Shown: positions 1 through 11,755 of the stretch, in pieces
Position numbering within the stretch: position 1 is the first letter of the stretch
Layout of the letters: every line of letters begins with the position of its first letter
NCBI GenBank assembly: GCA_029891385.1
Contig: CM057226.1
Coordinates: 93,814,977-93,878,976 of the forward strand
From: Erythroxylum novogranatense
Taxonomy: Eukaryota > Streptophyta > Magnoliopsida > Malpighiales > Erythroxylaceae
DNA length: 64,000 bases
Direction of reading: 5' to 3'
Notes under the pieces: model-generated
Told to the model about the DNA's origin: nothing
What the model saw: the letters and a program-made list of their open reading frames with translations, nothing else
The model's database searches: none
Translations under genes and position numbers: made by a program

Positions 1-1854
1 TTGCCTAGATAGTCTGGCAATGTCTGAATGGCGTTCGACTTGAGCGTCTAAAATCATACAATTCACACATAATTCATATTACAAAGTGAATCAATCAAAT
101 ATATGTTCATTTGTTAACATATATACATATGTCATGTTCAACGCATGCTCAATTGTTTTTTCTCAGGTATGAAACCTTATTCAACTTTCTTAACCATTCA
201 ACGTGATACTTTGTATACTACCACTTTGCAGTCAGGTTTATCCCTTTAAAATAGCTTAATTTACTCCAAGTTCATCAATCATACTTTACATTTATCCCTA
301 AAGATTTACATGATCAAAAAACTTCTTATAATACACAAACAATTGGTACCTTACATCTGAAATTTTAGCAAGCTAAATCCATACATTCACCAAAATTTTT
401 CCAACAACATATACTCAAACATTCACCAAAATTCTCATTCATAAATACCCTACTTTCTTCAATACTCATTCATCCAAACTTAAATGCATTTTTATCCAAC
501 TTTCTCTTCCTTAAAGTATAACATCAATTAACAATCAAAACTTATCACACATTTAACCAACTTTTCCAACATCAATTTATGTTCTTTTTAAACCTTAATC
601 AACCCCAAATGTATCATAGTTAAATACCTTATCCTTAATTGGTTCAATAATCACACAAAAGAACATTTTCTTTACTTCCATGCAATTTCCACAATCATAT
701 ATGGCTTCCCACAATTGTGGGATGGGTTATCCAAAAGTTCCCATCTAATTCCTTCACTCGTTTTCCAGATTTTCTAAGGACAGGTTTGGGATCAATTTTT
801 TTTGGCCATTATGACATCAAAAATGAAGTAATTAGGTAGTACATTATTCTAAATAAAAGTACCCATATGTCTTAAGTTTCTAATGAACTAAATTTCATAC
901 AATTTGGTTAGTATTCTGCAAATTATACCCAAATATATACAAACTATTCTCAAATAGTGATAGAATCCAAAAACTCAAATTCAAACCAATTTTTGAAACT
1001 CTTAGAGACAGAATTAAAATTTGATTCCTTCATAAAAAAATATCAATTTGTCTTTAATTTCATATAAACTGAAAATCATCCCATTTGTATGTCTAAAGAT
1101 CAAGTTATGGCCAAAATACCAATGCATGTTAAGTGAAAATACTACAACTAACATATTCTAGCAATTCTTCTTTCATTTTTTTCCATATTTTTTTACACTG
1201 TATACCAAGGTTAAACAACCTCTTCAGAGTTCATCACTTATACCTCTATTAGGCCTGAACCCTACTCCAATTCCTCATCAATAACATCTCTTATTCCAAT
1301 TTATTCAATTAACAGGTCACAAATTATCAAACCAGAAACTTTTACATTATTATGCATATAGTCCTGGTTCTTTCCCAATTCAAGAACATCAAATTAACAT
1401 CTTTCTTTGAAACAAATCCACCTTCATTATACTTTAGATCTATACCTATGTCATTCATAAATCAATCTATATCTCACGGTTTTCATAAGACAAAAATGAA
1501 ACATAAAAACTTCTAAGTTTATGCAACAATTTCCAGCACATATCTTCACCAATAACATATGCATTTCATTCCAATTCAAGCATCATTCTTATATCATTTG
1601 ACATGCCATAAAACTCATATTGACACTTACTTGTTAGGCTTTCAATTCAGCTCAAACTTCAGATTAAATCAAGTCTCCATGCAAGCAAATTCATCACAAA
1701 CTTAAGATGAAAATAGGCTGATTTTGGATAGCAAGATGAAGGTAACTTTCAACTGGTTTTTTTAGCTATTTTGTGTAAGGGTAAAAGTTGGTTTTGGTGC
1801 AGCAATTTGGCTAGGGTTCAGAAAAAATATAGAGGAGAAAGCTAGAGCAATTTT
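1..1854 (-). mobile_element. LTR-G, left part: LTR-like AT-rich sequence (partial)
   Basis: No gene is visible. Skipping GL1 and one copy of its 5-bp duplication, this sequence runs on into 11149-11755. On the minus strand the joined sequence reads like an LTR leader: a TATA-like stretch (CTCTATATTTTTTCTG), then the CCCTAGCC and pyrimidine-rich leader typical of such LTRs, then a possible 5' splice site (CAAGTAAGTG) near 1640. It contains the phrase AAGTTATGGCC near 1105, which recurs in the other LTRs here. The left end lies outside the window. The LTR reading is an inference; the sequence itself shows only AT-rich non-coding DNA. Confidence 0.35.
1850..1854. repeat. GL1 target-site duplication, left copy
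   Basis: atttt, directly repeated at 11144-11148. A 5-bp duplication is normal for LTR retrotransposon integrases. Confidence 0.85.
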
Positions 1855-4002
1855 TGTTGGGACCCAATCCGGAGACCGGCGCCCCAACCCGAAAACGGGA
1901 GACGGAATGAATCACAAAGAGGAGGAACGAATAAACTATTGATCACAAAGCGAAACAAATCATTAACGAATCGAAAGCGATTTCCGACATCCGTGAACAA
2001 ATATCAAACAAAGCGTTTGCGTTGGAAACCTTAAGACTATCAGTCCAAACTAATCCAAATCTGTGTACATTTTTTTTCCTTCATTCATTTTCATAACTCA
2101 ATAGCCTCATACAAATCTCATAATCCAAGTACAATTCATGCATGATCTCATAAATCAAAACCTTATACAACCCAACCATTCTCATCAATCATAACCATAC
2201 ACAAATTCTTATACAATTTCATAATCTATACATATTAGGAATTTCTTTCTTACAAAACGTCGATGGCATTCTAAGCCATATACAATATCAATTACCAAAA
2301 TTCTACTTTACACAAATTACACTCTAAGCAAAATCGAACACAAAGTCTTGACCTTCTTTCATCCGATCTCCGTCAGAACTTTGGAGATGGGGATGAAAGG
2401 GGGGTGAGCTTGAAAGCCCGTAGGTAACATGCTTATAACAAAATAATAGGCAAAACCTTTCAAAAGTTTACTCTCATTGAACATTTTTCATAAACATAGT
2501 CAATCCACTTTGAAATCACAAAACTCTTATTTCTTCAAATTCTCAACCAATGCATAATAATGTCAACAATGTATGCATCAAACTCACAATACATAAATGC
2601 AATGCACGTCAAATGTGAATGCACAATCAAATGGCTCGAGAGTTCCTTAAACACCACGGAAATCGAAGTTTACCGTAAACACGACGAGTCCATTTTTCGA
2701 ATCTCGTAAGCCTCAGCGAACATAAAGGGAGAAGGCTAAGGGGGTCAACGTGCATGTGACTATCAAAGTAGGTTCTCTCTTGCCCAATCACAACCAATTT
2801 ATGTTCACATATTCAAGCACAAGACTAGCATTTTATGTTTCTTTCATTCTTTCGAATCAAATCGAAATGCCATAGCACAATTCGATGGCATAAATTATCA
2901 TATATCACAATGCAAATTCTTTTGCATATTCATCACAATTCAAATTTGATCCATGAAGCATATACACATAAAACAATTTCTTTAAAGCATTTGAAAACAG
3001 TATATGCACAATTATGAAATGTTTGAAACCTTTTTATTTCTTGCTTTTGGAAAAACTTTATTGGCTTATTATTCAATTATAAACACGAAACCCACCTCAA
3101 ATCGATGCTACAAGCTTGTCCTTAGCTTCAATTTGACCATTGCGTCTTTCTTTCTTCCAATAGAAAATTCCCTACACCAATTTCCCACAAATTCAATCTC
3201 ATAAATAACAAAATCCTTAAAATTGAACTCAGAAACACTAATCCCTCATATATTCAAGCTTTCTAAATCATAAATTGCCAAAATCCCCAAATTCCAAATT
3301 TGGGCATAAACCCTAATTAATTTCCATCCAAAATTAAACCCATAATTCATGTAATCTCCAAAATTAGGCATAGAATTAACAAACCCATACCATAAGCAAA
3401 GTTTCTAAACCAAAACTTCATTTAAACTTAAGAATCAAAAATCCACCTCTTACCTTATTTTTCCCCATTTTCGGATTTTCCTTGTCCCATATGGGAGCTA
3501 TCACCTTCTTTCATCTTTCCCCTTTATCATCAACTTGAAATCATCCTTGGAAGGTAGCAAAATTTCGAACCCTAATATTTCTCTCCTTTTCTCCTTCTTT
3601 TCTCCCATCCGAATCTCTCATTCTCCTCTCTTCTTATTCTCTTGTTTTGTTTCTGTCAAAATCGTGACTCACTGCTCCTTCTTATACTAAAGCACACTCT
3701 TCTTATTTACCAACTTGCCATTAATGAATGAGAGAAGACCCTTATGCCCTTACTTGTAAGCCTTTAAAACTTAACACTTAAGTGATCTTCCAATAATGTC
3801 CTTCCTAAGAACTGACATCTTGTCTCCTTATTTCGATCAGGTAGCTGAAGTCATTTGACAAAACTCTCTTCTAGAGAAATGTCCCTCTATGTCTTACGAA
3901 TCCATCGCTTTAAGAATCAGGCCGTTCGGAGCTCTATAACTCAAGATATCTCCAAAATACTGAAATCTGTTCTTCAGACCCGAGGCTGAACACTACACCT
4001 AA

Positions 4003-4750
4003 CTTCCGACCCATATTTGGAAGTCTTAGAGGCTACATTGTTGATCGGCTCCTTCATAACATTTGTAGCCCCATCTCTCTATTTTAATTTTCAAAAAGAC
4101 GCAACTCAATCCGAGCTCTAGCGAGCTCTAGCGACCTATAATAATGAACACTATTCAGCCATTACAAAGCTGAGACTGAACTCTATACTCAACTTCCGAC
4201 CTGTATTTGAAAGTCTTAGAGGCTCCATTGTCGGTCGGCTCCTTCTTAAAATTTATATATCTATGTATCTAGTTTAATTTACAAAAAGAATCAACTCAAT
4301 CAGAGCTCTATTGATTGAGATATATCCAAAATACTGAACACTGTTCAGCTACTACAACACCGAGACTGAACACTACACTGAACTTCCGACCTGTATTTGG
4401 AAGTCTTAGAGGCTCAATTGTCGATCGGATCCTTCATAACTTTTGTAGCCTCATGTCTCTAGTTTAATTTCCAATAAGAATAAACTCAATCTGAGCTATA
4501 ACGAGCTCTAGCAACCTATATTACTGAACACTGTTCAGTCATTACAACACCAAGACTGAACACTACACTGAACTTCCGACCTACATTTGGAAGTCTTAGA
4601 GGCTACATTACAGCTCGGCTCCTTCATAACATTTGTAGCCCCATCTCTCTAGTTTAATTCTCAAAAAGAATCAGCTCAATCCGAGCTCTACAGCTCAACT
4701 TATCTTCAATTTACTGAAGCATAGTCAGACCGAATCAACTGGTCGTCATA
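4003..4750. repeat. 190-bp tandem repeats in GL1 left LTR, 4 units
   Basis: The landmark CTTCCGACC recurs at 4003, 4193, 4383 and 4573, exactly 190 bp apart. Each unit includes TATTTGGAAGTCTTAGAGGC, CATCTCTCTAGTTTAATT, GAGCTCTA and CTGAACACTRTTCAG. The matching array in the right LTR starts at 8991. Confidence 0.88.
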
Positions 4751-4898
4751 CTTTGTTTCAATGCACCTTTTTCAATTTTGTGCTAAAACCAATCAATCTA
4801 GCATGGAAAGGTAGAAACATGTCTTACGAATCCAACGCTTCAAAAATTAGGTCGATCGGATGTCGGACGAAGAAGTTATGGCCAAAACAAGGAAGAGA

Positions 4899-5041
4899 GG
4901 TCGGTCGCCCGCACCAGGTCGGTCGCCCGCACCAGGTCGATCGCCCGCACCAAGTCGGTCGCCCGCACCAGGTCGGTCTCCCGCACCAGGTCGGTCGCCC
5001 GCACCAGGTCGGTCTCCCGCACCAGGTTGGTCGCTCGCTCA
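4899..5041. repeat. 18-bp tandem repeat cassette in GL1 left LTR, about 8 units
   Basis: Unit ggtcggtcgcccgcacca, seven full copies from 4899 to 5024 and a diverged eighth (5025-5041), followed by a GC-rich GCGCGCGCGGG stretch. Because 18 is a multiple of three, all frames give repetitive open frames; these are not genes. The GC content stands far above the flanks. Confidence 0.95.
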
Positions 5042-5079
5042 CGCAGGCGCGCGCGGGTGGGTGATCAACCATGCGATCC

Positions 5080-6050
5080 GACCTTCAAACTTCAAACGTT
5101 CATATCTTTTGACTCCGAGCTCCAAATCAGTCGCGGTTTGTTTCGTTGGAAAGCTAAGAGACAGATCTACAATTTTTAAGAAGGACTCACAAGCAAGCTC
5201 GGACTCTAAAGGGATCAAAAGTTTACACAAAGATGACTGATCGATAATTTCTCAACAGTGCCAAAACTTGCAAACATCATAACTTTTGATCCAGAACTCC
5301 AAATTTAACAAACTTGGTGTCTATGGAAAGCTTGAAGAATTATCTACAACTTTCATGAAGGCTTTAAGAATCATATCGACCTCTAAATGGATCAAAATCG
5401 CCACACAAAGTTGACTGGTAGATCAGCTTCACACTAAACAGCATCAGAACTTCTAACAATCATAACTTTCTACTCCCTTGTCCAATATTTTCGTGCTTTA
5501 TTTCAATAGAAAGATAAAAACAAGCTCTACAATATTCATGAAGAACTCTGAAGCAAATTCAACCTCTAGCTAAGTTAATTTTTCAATCAAAGGTTCTGCC
5601 CTGATAGTAATCACCTAAGCAATGTCCAAATTTCACATTACCATATCTTTCAACCTCCACCACTAAGAATTGCATATTATACATCATTTTAAAGCTATTC
5701 TAATTTTCTATAACTTTCACATAAATCATTTACTACAATTCAAACCACATCAGTCCAGAAATCACCTCGAACACAACATATACAATCCGACACTTAGAGC
5801 ATTTTCCAAAACCAAGGCAAAATGCACTTAACTTTCAAAGATCATAATTTTCAATCCCGATATCTAAAAATAGCATACTTTATAGCTACGAAAAGTTCTC
5901 AACATAAGCTACAATTTTCATTAAGATCATTTTCTCAAAATGTGTCTAAATCAAAAAGTCAACTTTTTACTCCAAAAAGTCAAACTTTCTATTTTCTTCA
6001 AAATATAACACTTTCACTAATTATTTCTTGCTTTTCAACTTCCATTTCAA
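5080..6050. repeat. Degenerate ~180-bp phrase array in GL1 left LTR
   Basis: CTACAAYTTTCATGAAG-like words occur near 5168, 5344, 5527, 5708 and 5909 (intervals 176, 183, 181, 201), each followed at similar distance by words such as CATAACTTT and TCYATKGAAAG. The units are too diverged for simple tandem-repeat detection but the spacing is regular. The same phrase, reverse-oriented, is found in GL2, solo-C and TekD. An equivalent array is at about 9980-10960. Confidence 0.7.
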
Positions 6051-6241
6051 TCAACTAGTTCATTTTGACTTTCATAACTCATACAACTGTACTAAATTTT
6101 CAAAGTCATCAAAATTAATCACTTCATTTCTCATCAATCTCCTACAAGTACAATAACATCTATAACACAATACCTATACAAACACATTCATTTAATTCCA
6201 TTTAATATTGCTAATTTCTACCGAAAAATCGGGGTCCAACA

Positions 6242-6258
6242 ATTCTCCCCCTCTTAAA
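6242..6258 (-). other. GL1 polypurine tract
   Basis: On the minus strand TTTTAAGAGGGGGAGAAT runs directly into the TGTTGGACC start of the 3' LTR, the usual place for plus-strand priming. Confidence 0.8.
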
Positions 6259-6826
6259 AGAATTTCGCCCACGAAATTCCTACTAAGACATTATCAAATA
6301 ACACAATCTCTTAACTAATTTCCTTCGAAAAGAGCTTAATCAATCACTTTTCTTATCTAATATCCTCCTAATACATATTCTCAATCTCTCCACAATTTCT
6401 TAATTCTTAAGTCACATAGCACCCATACCATATCAATACATATATCTCTATCATCAAGCTCATCTTTCAAATATTCTGCTATTGCATCTCCTATATATTC
6501 GAAGCCAAATCATCCAAACTCATCATGAATTTCTAATCTTAAGTTCCATACACACAATCTTAAAATCAATCATACTCTTGACACTTAAATCAAATAGTCA
6601 CTGCAATTCCTCGAATCATTCATGAACACTTATTCACATCAATATCTCACTCTCACTAATTCAATCATATAATTCATCACCTCAATCATACAATCATTTA
6701 GATTCGTCAAATAATTCATGAAAGACAAACACATCATGCTCCTATTCCCACAAGATCAATCTTATCCTCACAAACTCTTATCCATTTCTTACTCATACAC
6801 ATACGCCCAAGTAAGATCATATTACT

Positions 6827-6840
6827 GGGCTCTGATACCA
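6827..6840 (-). other. GL1 primer-binding site (initiator tRNA-Met type)
   Basis: On the minus strand TGGTATCAGAGCCC, four bases (tttg) after the CAACA end of the 5' LTR. TGGTATCAGAGC is the usual plant PBS complementary to the 3' end of initiator tRNA-Met. Confidence 0.85.
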
Positions 6841-8990
6841 CAAATGTTGGGACCCGATCCGGACACGGCGCCCAACCCAAAACGGAGAGAATGAATCACA
6901 AAGAGGAGGAACGAATAAACGATTGATCACAAAGTTTAAACAAATCATTAACGAATCGAAAGCGATTTCCGACATCCGTGAACAAATATCAAACAAAGCG
7001 TTTGCGTTGGAAACCTTAAGACTATCAGTCCAAACTAATCCAAATCTGTGTACATTTTTTTTTCCTTCTTTCATTTTCATAACTCAATAGCCTCATACAA
7101 ATCTCATAATCCAAGTACAATTCATGCACGATCTCATAAATCAAAACCTTATACAACCCAACCATTCTCATCAATCATAACCATACACAAATTCTTATAC
7201 AATTTCATAATCTATACATATTAGGAATTTCTTTCTTACAAAACGTCGATGGCATTCTAAGCCATATACAATATCAATTACCAAAATTCTACTTTACACA
7301 AATTACACTCTAAGCAAAATCGAACACAAAGTCTTGACCTTCTTTCATCCGATCTCCGTCAGAACTCAAGATGGGGATGAAAGGGGGGTGAGCTTGAAAG
7401 CCCGTAGGTAACATGCTTATAACAAAATAATAGGCAAAACCTTTCAAAAGTTTACTCTCATTGAACATTTTTCATAAACATAGTCAATCCACTTTGAAAT
7501 CACAAAACTCTTATTTCTTCAAATTCTCAACCAATGCACAATAATGTCAACAATGTATGCATCAAACTCACAATACATAAATGCAATGCACGTCAAATGT
7601 GAATGCACAATCAAATGGCTCGAGAGTTCCTTAAACACGACGGAAACCGAAGTTTACCGTTAACACGACGAGTCTATTTTTCAGATCTCGTAAGCCTCAA
7701 GCAGGCAGCCGGGAGAAGGCTAAGGGGGTCAACGTGCACGTGACTATCAAAGTAGGTTCTCTCTTGCCCAATCACAAACAATTTATGTTCACATATTCAA
7801 GCACAAGACTAGCATTTTATGTTTCTTTCATTCTTTCGAATCAAATCGAAATGCCATAGCACAATTCGATGGCATAAATTATCATATATCACAATGCAAA
7901 TTCTTTTGCATATTCATCACAATTCAAATTCGATCCATGAAGCATATACACACATAAAAACAATTTCTTTAAAGCATTTGAAAACAGTATATGCACAATT
8001 ACGAAATGTTTGAAACCTTTTTATTTCTTGCTTTTGGAAAAACTTTATTGGCTTATTATTAAATTATAAACACGAAACCCACCTCGAATCGATGCTACAA
8101 GCTTGTCCTTAGCTTCAATTTGACCATTGCGTCTTTCTTTCTTCCAATAGAAAATTCCCTACACCAATTTCCCACAAATTCAATCTCATAAATAACAAAA
8201 TCCTTAAAATTGAACTTAGAAACACTAATCCCTCTTATATTCAAGCTTTCTAAATCATAAATTGCCAAAATCCCCAAATTCCAAATTTGGGCATAAACCC
8301 TAATTAATTTTCATCCAAAATTAAACCCATAAAGCATGTAATCTCCAAAATTAGGCATAGAATTAACAAACCCATACCATAAGCAAAGTTTCTAAACCAA
8401 AACTTCATTTAAACTTAAGAATCAAAAATCCACCTCTTACCTTATTTTTCCCCATTTTTGGATTTTCCTTGTCCCATATGGGAGCTATCACCTTCTTTCA
8501 TCTTTCCCCTTTAGCATCAACTTGAAATCATCCTTGGAAGGTAGCAAAATTTTGAACCCTAATATTTCTCTCCTTTTCTCCTTCCTTTTCTCCCATCCGA
8601 ATCTCTCATTCTCCTCTCTTCTTATTCTCTTGTTTTGTTTCTGTCAAAATCGTGACTCACTGCTCCTTCTTATACTAAAGCACACTCTTCTTATTTACCA
8701 ACTTGCCATTAATGAATGAGAGAAGACCCTTATGCCCTTACTTGTAAGCCTTTAAAACTTAACACTTAAGTGATCTTCCAATAATGTCCTTTCTAAGAAA
8801 TGACATCTTGGCTCCTTATTTCGATCAGGTAGCTGAAGTCATTTGACAAAACTCTCTTCTAGAGAAATGTCCCTCTATATCTTACGAATCCATCGCTTCA
8901 AGAATCAGGCCGTTTGGAGCTCTATAACTCAAGATATCTCCAAAATACTGAAGTCTATTCTTCAGACCCGAGGCTGAACACTACACCTAA

Positions 8991-9738
8991 CTTCTGACCC
9001 ATATTTGGAAGTCTTAGAGGCTACATTGTTGATCGGCTCCTTCATAACATTTGTAGCCCCATCTCTCTAGTTTAATTTTCGAAAAGACTCAACTCAATCC
9101 GAGCTCTAGCGACCTATAATACTAAACACTATTCAGCCATTACAAAGTTGAGACTGAACTCTATACTCAACTTCCGACCTGTATTTGAAAGTCTTAGAGG
9201 CTCCATTGTCGGGCGACTCCTTCTTAAAATTTATAGATCTATATCTCTAGTTTAATTTCCAAAAAGAATCAACTCAATCAGAGCTCTATAGATTGAGATA
9301 TATCCAAAATACTGAACACTGTTCAGCCACTACAACACTGAGACTGAACACTACACTGAACTTCCGACCTATATTTGGAAGTCTTAGAAGCTCAATTGTC
9401 GATCGACTCCTTAATAACTTTTGTAGCATCATGTCTCTAGTTTAATGTCCAACAAGAATCAACTCAATCTGAGCTCTAACGAGCTCTAGCAACCTATATT
9501 ACTGAACACTGTTCAGTCATTACAACACCAAGACTGAACACTACACTGAACTTCTGACCTACATTTGGAAGTCTTAGAGGCTACATTACAGCTCCGCTCC
9601 TTCATAACATTTGTAGCCCCATCTCTCTAGTTTAATTCTCAAATAAAATCAGCTCAAACCGAGCTCTATAGCTCAAGCTATCTTCAAATTACTAAAGCAT
9701 AATCAGACTGAATCAACTGGTCATCATACTTTGTTTCA
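8991..9738. repeat. 190-bp tandem repeats in GL1 right LTR, 4 units
   Basis: The landmark CTTCYGACC is at 8991, 9171, 9361 and 9551, so intervals are 180, 190 and 190 bp. Partner of the array at 4003. Confidence 0.87.
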
Positions 9739-9876
9739 ATGCACCTTTTTCAATTTTGTGCTAAAACCGATCAATCTAGCATGGAAAGGTAGAAAAATGT
9801 CTTAGGAATCCAACGCTTCAAAAATTAGGTCGATCGGATGTCAGACGAAGAAGTTATGGCCAAAACAAGGAAGAGA

Positions 9877-9947
9877 GGTCGGTCTCCCGCACCAGGTCGA
9901 TCGCCCGCACCAAGTCGGTCGCCCGCACCAGATCGGTCGCTCGCGCG
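9877..9947. repeat. 18-bp tandem repeat cassette in GL1 right LTR, about 4 units
   Basis: The same unit as at 4899-5041, but three full copies (9877-9930) and a diverged fourth. The two LTRs were identical at insertion, so four units (72 bp) were gained or lost since. Confidence 0.93.
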
Positions 9948-11143
9948 GGCGCGCGCGGGTGGGCGATCAACCATCCGATCCGACCTTCAAACTTCAAACG
10001 TTCATATCTTTTGACTCCGAGCTCCAAATCAATCGCAGTTTGTTTCGTTGGAAAGCTAAGAGACAGATCTACAATTTTCAAGAAGGACTCACAAGCAAGC
10101 TCGGACTCTAAAGGGATCAAAAGTTTACACAAAGATGACTGATCGATAATTTCTCAACAGTGCCAAAACTTGCAAACATCATAACTTTTGATCCAGAACT
10201 CCAAATTTAACAACCTTGGTGTCTATGGAAAGCTTGAAGAATTATCTACAACTTTCATGAAGGCCTTAAGAATCATATCGACCTCTAAATGGATCAAAAT
10301 TGCCACACAAAGTTGACTGGTCGATCAACTTCACACTAAACAGCATCAGAACTTCTAACAATCATAACTTTCTACTCCCTTGTCTAATATTTTCGTGCTT
10401 TATTTCAATAGAAAGATAAAAACAAGCTCTACAATATTCATGAAGAACTCTGAAGCAAATTCAACCTCTAGCTAAGTTAATTTTTCAATCAAAGGTTCTG
10501 CCCTGATAGTAATCACCTAAGCAATGTCCAAATTTCACATTACCATATCTTTCAACCTCCACCACTAAGAATTGCATATTATACATCATTTTAAAGTTAT
10601 TCTAATTCTCTATAACTTTCACATAAATCATTTACTCCAATTCAAACCACATCAGTCCAGAAATCACCTCGAACACAACATATATAATCCGACACTTAGA
10701 GCATTTTCCAAAACTAAGGCAAAATGCACTTAACTTTCAAAGATCATAATTTTCAATCCCGATATCTAAAAATAGCATACTTTATAGCTACGAAAAGTTC
10801 TCAACATAAGCTACAATTTTCATTAAGATCATTTTCTCAAAATGTGTCTAAATCAAAAAGTCAACTTTTTACTCCAAAAAGTCAAACTTTCTATTTTCTT
10901 CAAAATATAACACTTTCACTAATTATTTCTTGCTTTTCAACTTCCATTTCAATCAACTAGTCCATTTTGACTTTCATAACTCATACAACTGTACTAAATT
11001 TTCAAAGTCATCAAAATTAATCACTTCATTTCTCATCAATCTCCTATAAGTACAATAACATCTATAACACAATACCTATACAAACACACTCATTTAATTC
11101 CATTTAATATTGCTAATTTCTATCGAAAAATTGGGGTCCAACA

Positions 11144-11148
11144 ATTTT
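11144..11148. repeat. GL1 target-site duplication, right copy
   Basis: atttt, matching 1850-1854. Removing GL1 and one copy gives continuous LTR-G sequence. Confidence 0.85.
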
Positions 11149-11755
11149 GGTGAAGGAAACAAGAAAGGAAGCAGAAACTTGGGTGCTGGAATTTGCCACA
11201 TCAACATGCTAGGTGTCAATAACTTATAAAGACATATGTCTTAAAGCATGGTAGCCATTTTTTCAACAATTATGTTGCCACTAATCCACTCATTATACTG
11301 CCATTTTTCACCCTTTAATCATTCCAGATTTCACTCCAAGATTGGTCCACTTGTCACATACTAACTTATTCAATTATCATTTTATTACTAGTCTATTTGT
11401 CTCCAATTTAAATATCAAATGTCACTCAATTATAGGCTAAATCATTCAAAATTTTCATGCATCAATTTATCCTACCACTTGGCATTTGTCATAGTCCAAA
11501 TGTACATTTTAATCTATCAATTTTCCAATCCATAACATTTAATTCCATATTTTCGAATTGAAATCCAATCATACCAAAATTCATGATATATCAAAACGCA
11601 ATTCATATCATGATCACTTAACATTTTTTGTACCCTGGAATAAGTCAATTGAGTACATATGCTAACTTGTAATATGCACAAATATCAATTTCGTGTATGA
11701 ATGCTAATGTTATGCATATATATGCAATATTTAATCTAGGGTTAAAGCCTAAACA
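11149..11755 (-). mobile_element. LTR-G, right part and inferred 5' LTR terminus
   Basis: Continuation of the LTR-like sequence interrupted by GL1. On the minus strand transposase coding sequence (motif HHNLDMMHVEKN) runs down to about 11756 and then stops matching. The next bases on that strand start TGTTTAGGCTTTAACCC, a plausible LTR start (TG), which would put the G/CACTA junction at 11755/11756 with a possible duplication ttgtc (11756-11760). The other end is outside the window, so this boundary cannot be confirmed here. Confidence 0.35.

Larger units (their letters stand above)
1855..6241 (-). repeat. GL1 3' LTR (left copy)
   Basis: A 4,387-bp long terminal repeat, the downstream copy because the element is on the minus strand. 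In element orientation: phrases of about 180 bp (about 6050 down to 5080), an 18-bp tandem cassette (5041-4899), an anchor (about 4880-4800), four 190-bp tandem units (about 4750-4003), the leader with a 5' splice-like TAAGGTAAGAG near 3457-3447, the conserved AGCTCACCCCCC block near 2410-2395, and the end GGTCTCCGGATTGGGTCCCAACA-like terminus near 1855. No open frame in it is credible. It is 88 bp longer than its partner, 72 bp of that from four extra cassette units. Confidence 0.92.
6242..6844 (-). other. GL1 internal region, non-coding
   Basis: 603 bp between the LTRs, without an open frame of note. In element orientation it begins with the primer-binding site and ends with a polypurine tract. 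Its first about 60 bp (GGGCGTATGTGTATGAGTAA and on) closely match the start of the GL2 interior, so the two elements share an ancestor. No gag or pol is recognisable. Confidence 0.8.
1855..11143 (-). mobile_element. GL1: non-autonomous giant-LTR retrotransposon (Tekay-type ends)
   Basis: Complete 9,289-bp element on the minus strand. Two LTRs of 4,387 and 4,299 bp flank only 603 bp of interior. Both LTRs have TG...CA ends (TGTTGGGACCC at the left end as read on plus, GGGGTCCAACA at the right). A 5-bp target-site duplication (atttt) lies at 1850-1854 and 11144-11148. The interior keeps a primer-binding site matching initiator tRNA-Met and a polypurine tract, but no open frame, so it must have used proteins made elsewhere. 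The tract and the GGCGAAATTCTTTTAAG motif before it match the 3' end of Tekay/Del gypsy elements (family knowledge). The LTRs look nearly identical apart from repeat-number changes, implying fairly recent insertion. Strand is set by PBS and PPT polarity. Confidence 0.93.
6845..11143 (-). repeat. GL1 5' LTR (right copy)
   Basis: The 4,299-bp partner of the left LTR and, by PBS position, the upstream (promoter-donating) copy. It has the same parts in the same order: 190-bp units with the landmark CTTCYGACC at 8991, 9171, 9361 and 9551; the 18-bp cassette at 9877-9947; and about 180-bp phrases up to about 10960. The first interval is 180 rather than 190 bp because the left LTR has duplicated GAGCTCTAGC at about 4116-4135. 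The right end is GGGGTCCAACA. Confidence 0.92.

Noticed and set aside
4753..5240. Three overlapping open frames with repeats such as GRSPAP, VGRPHQ and TWCGRP
   Set aside because: They arise from an 18-bp tandem repeat, which stays open in all frames. The right LTR has only four units, and they lie within an LTR. Not genes.
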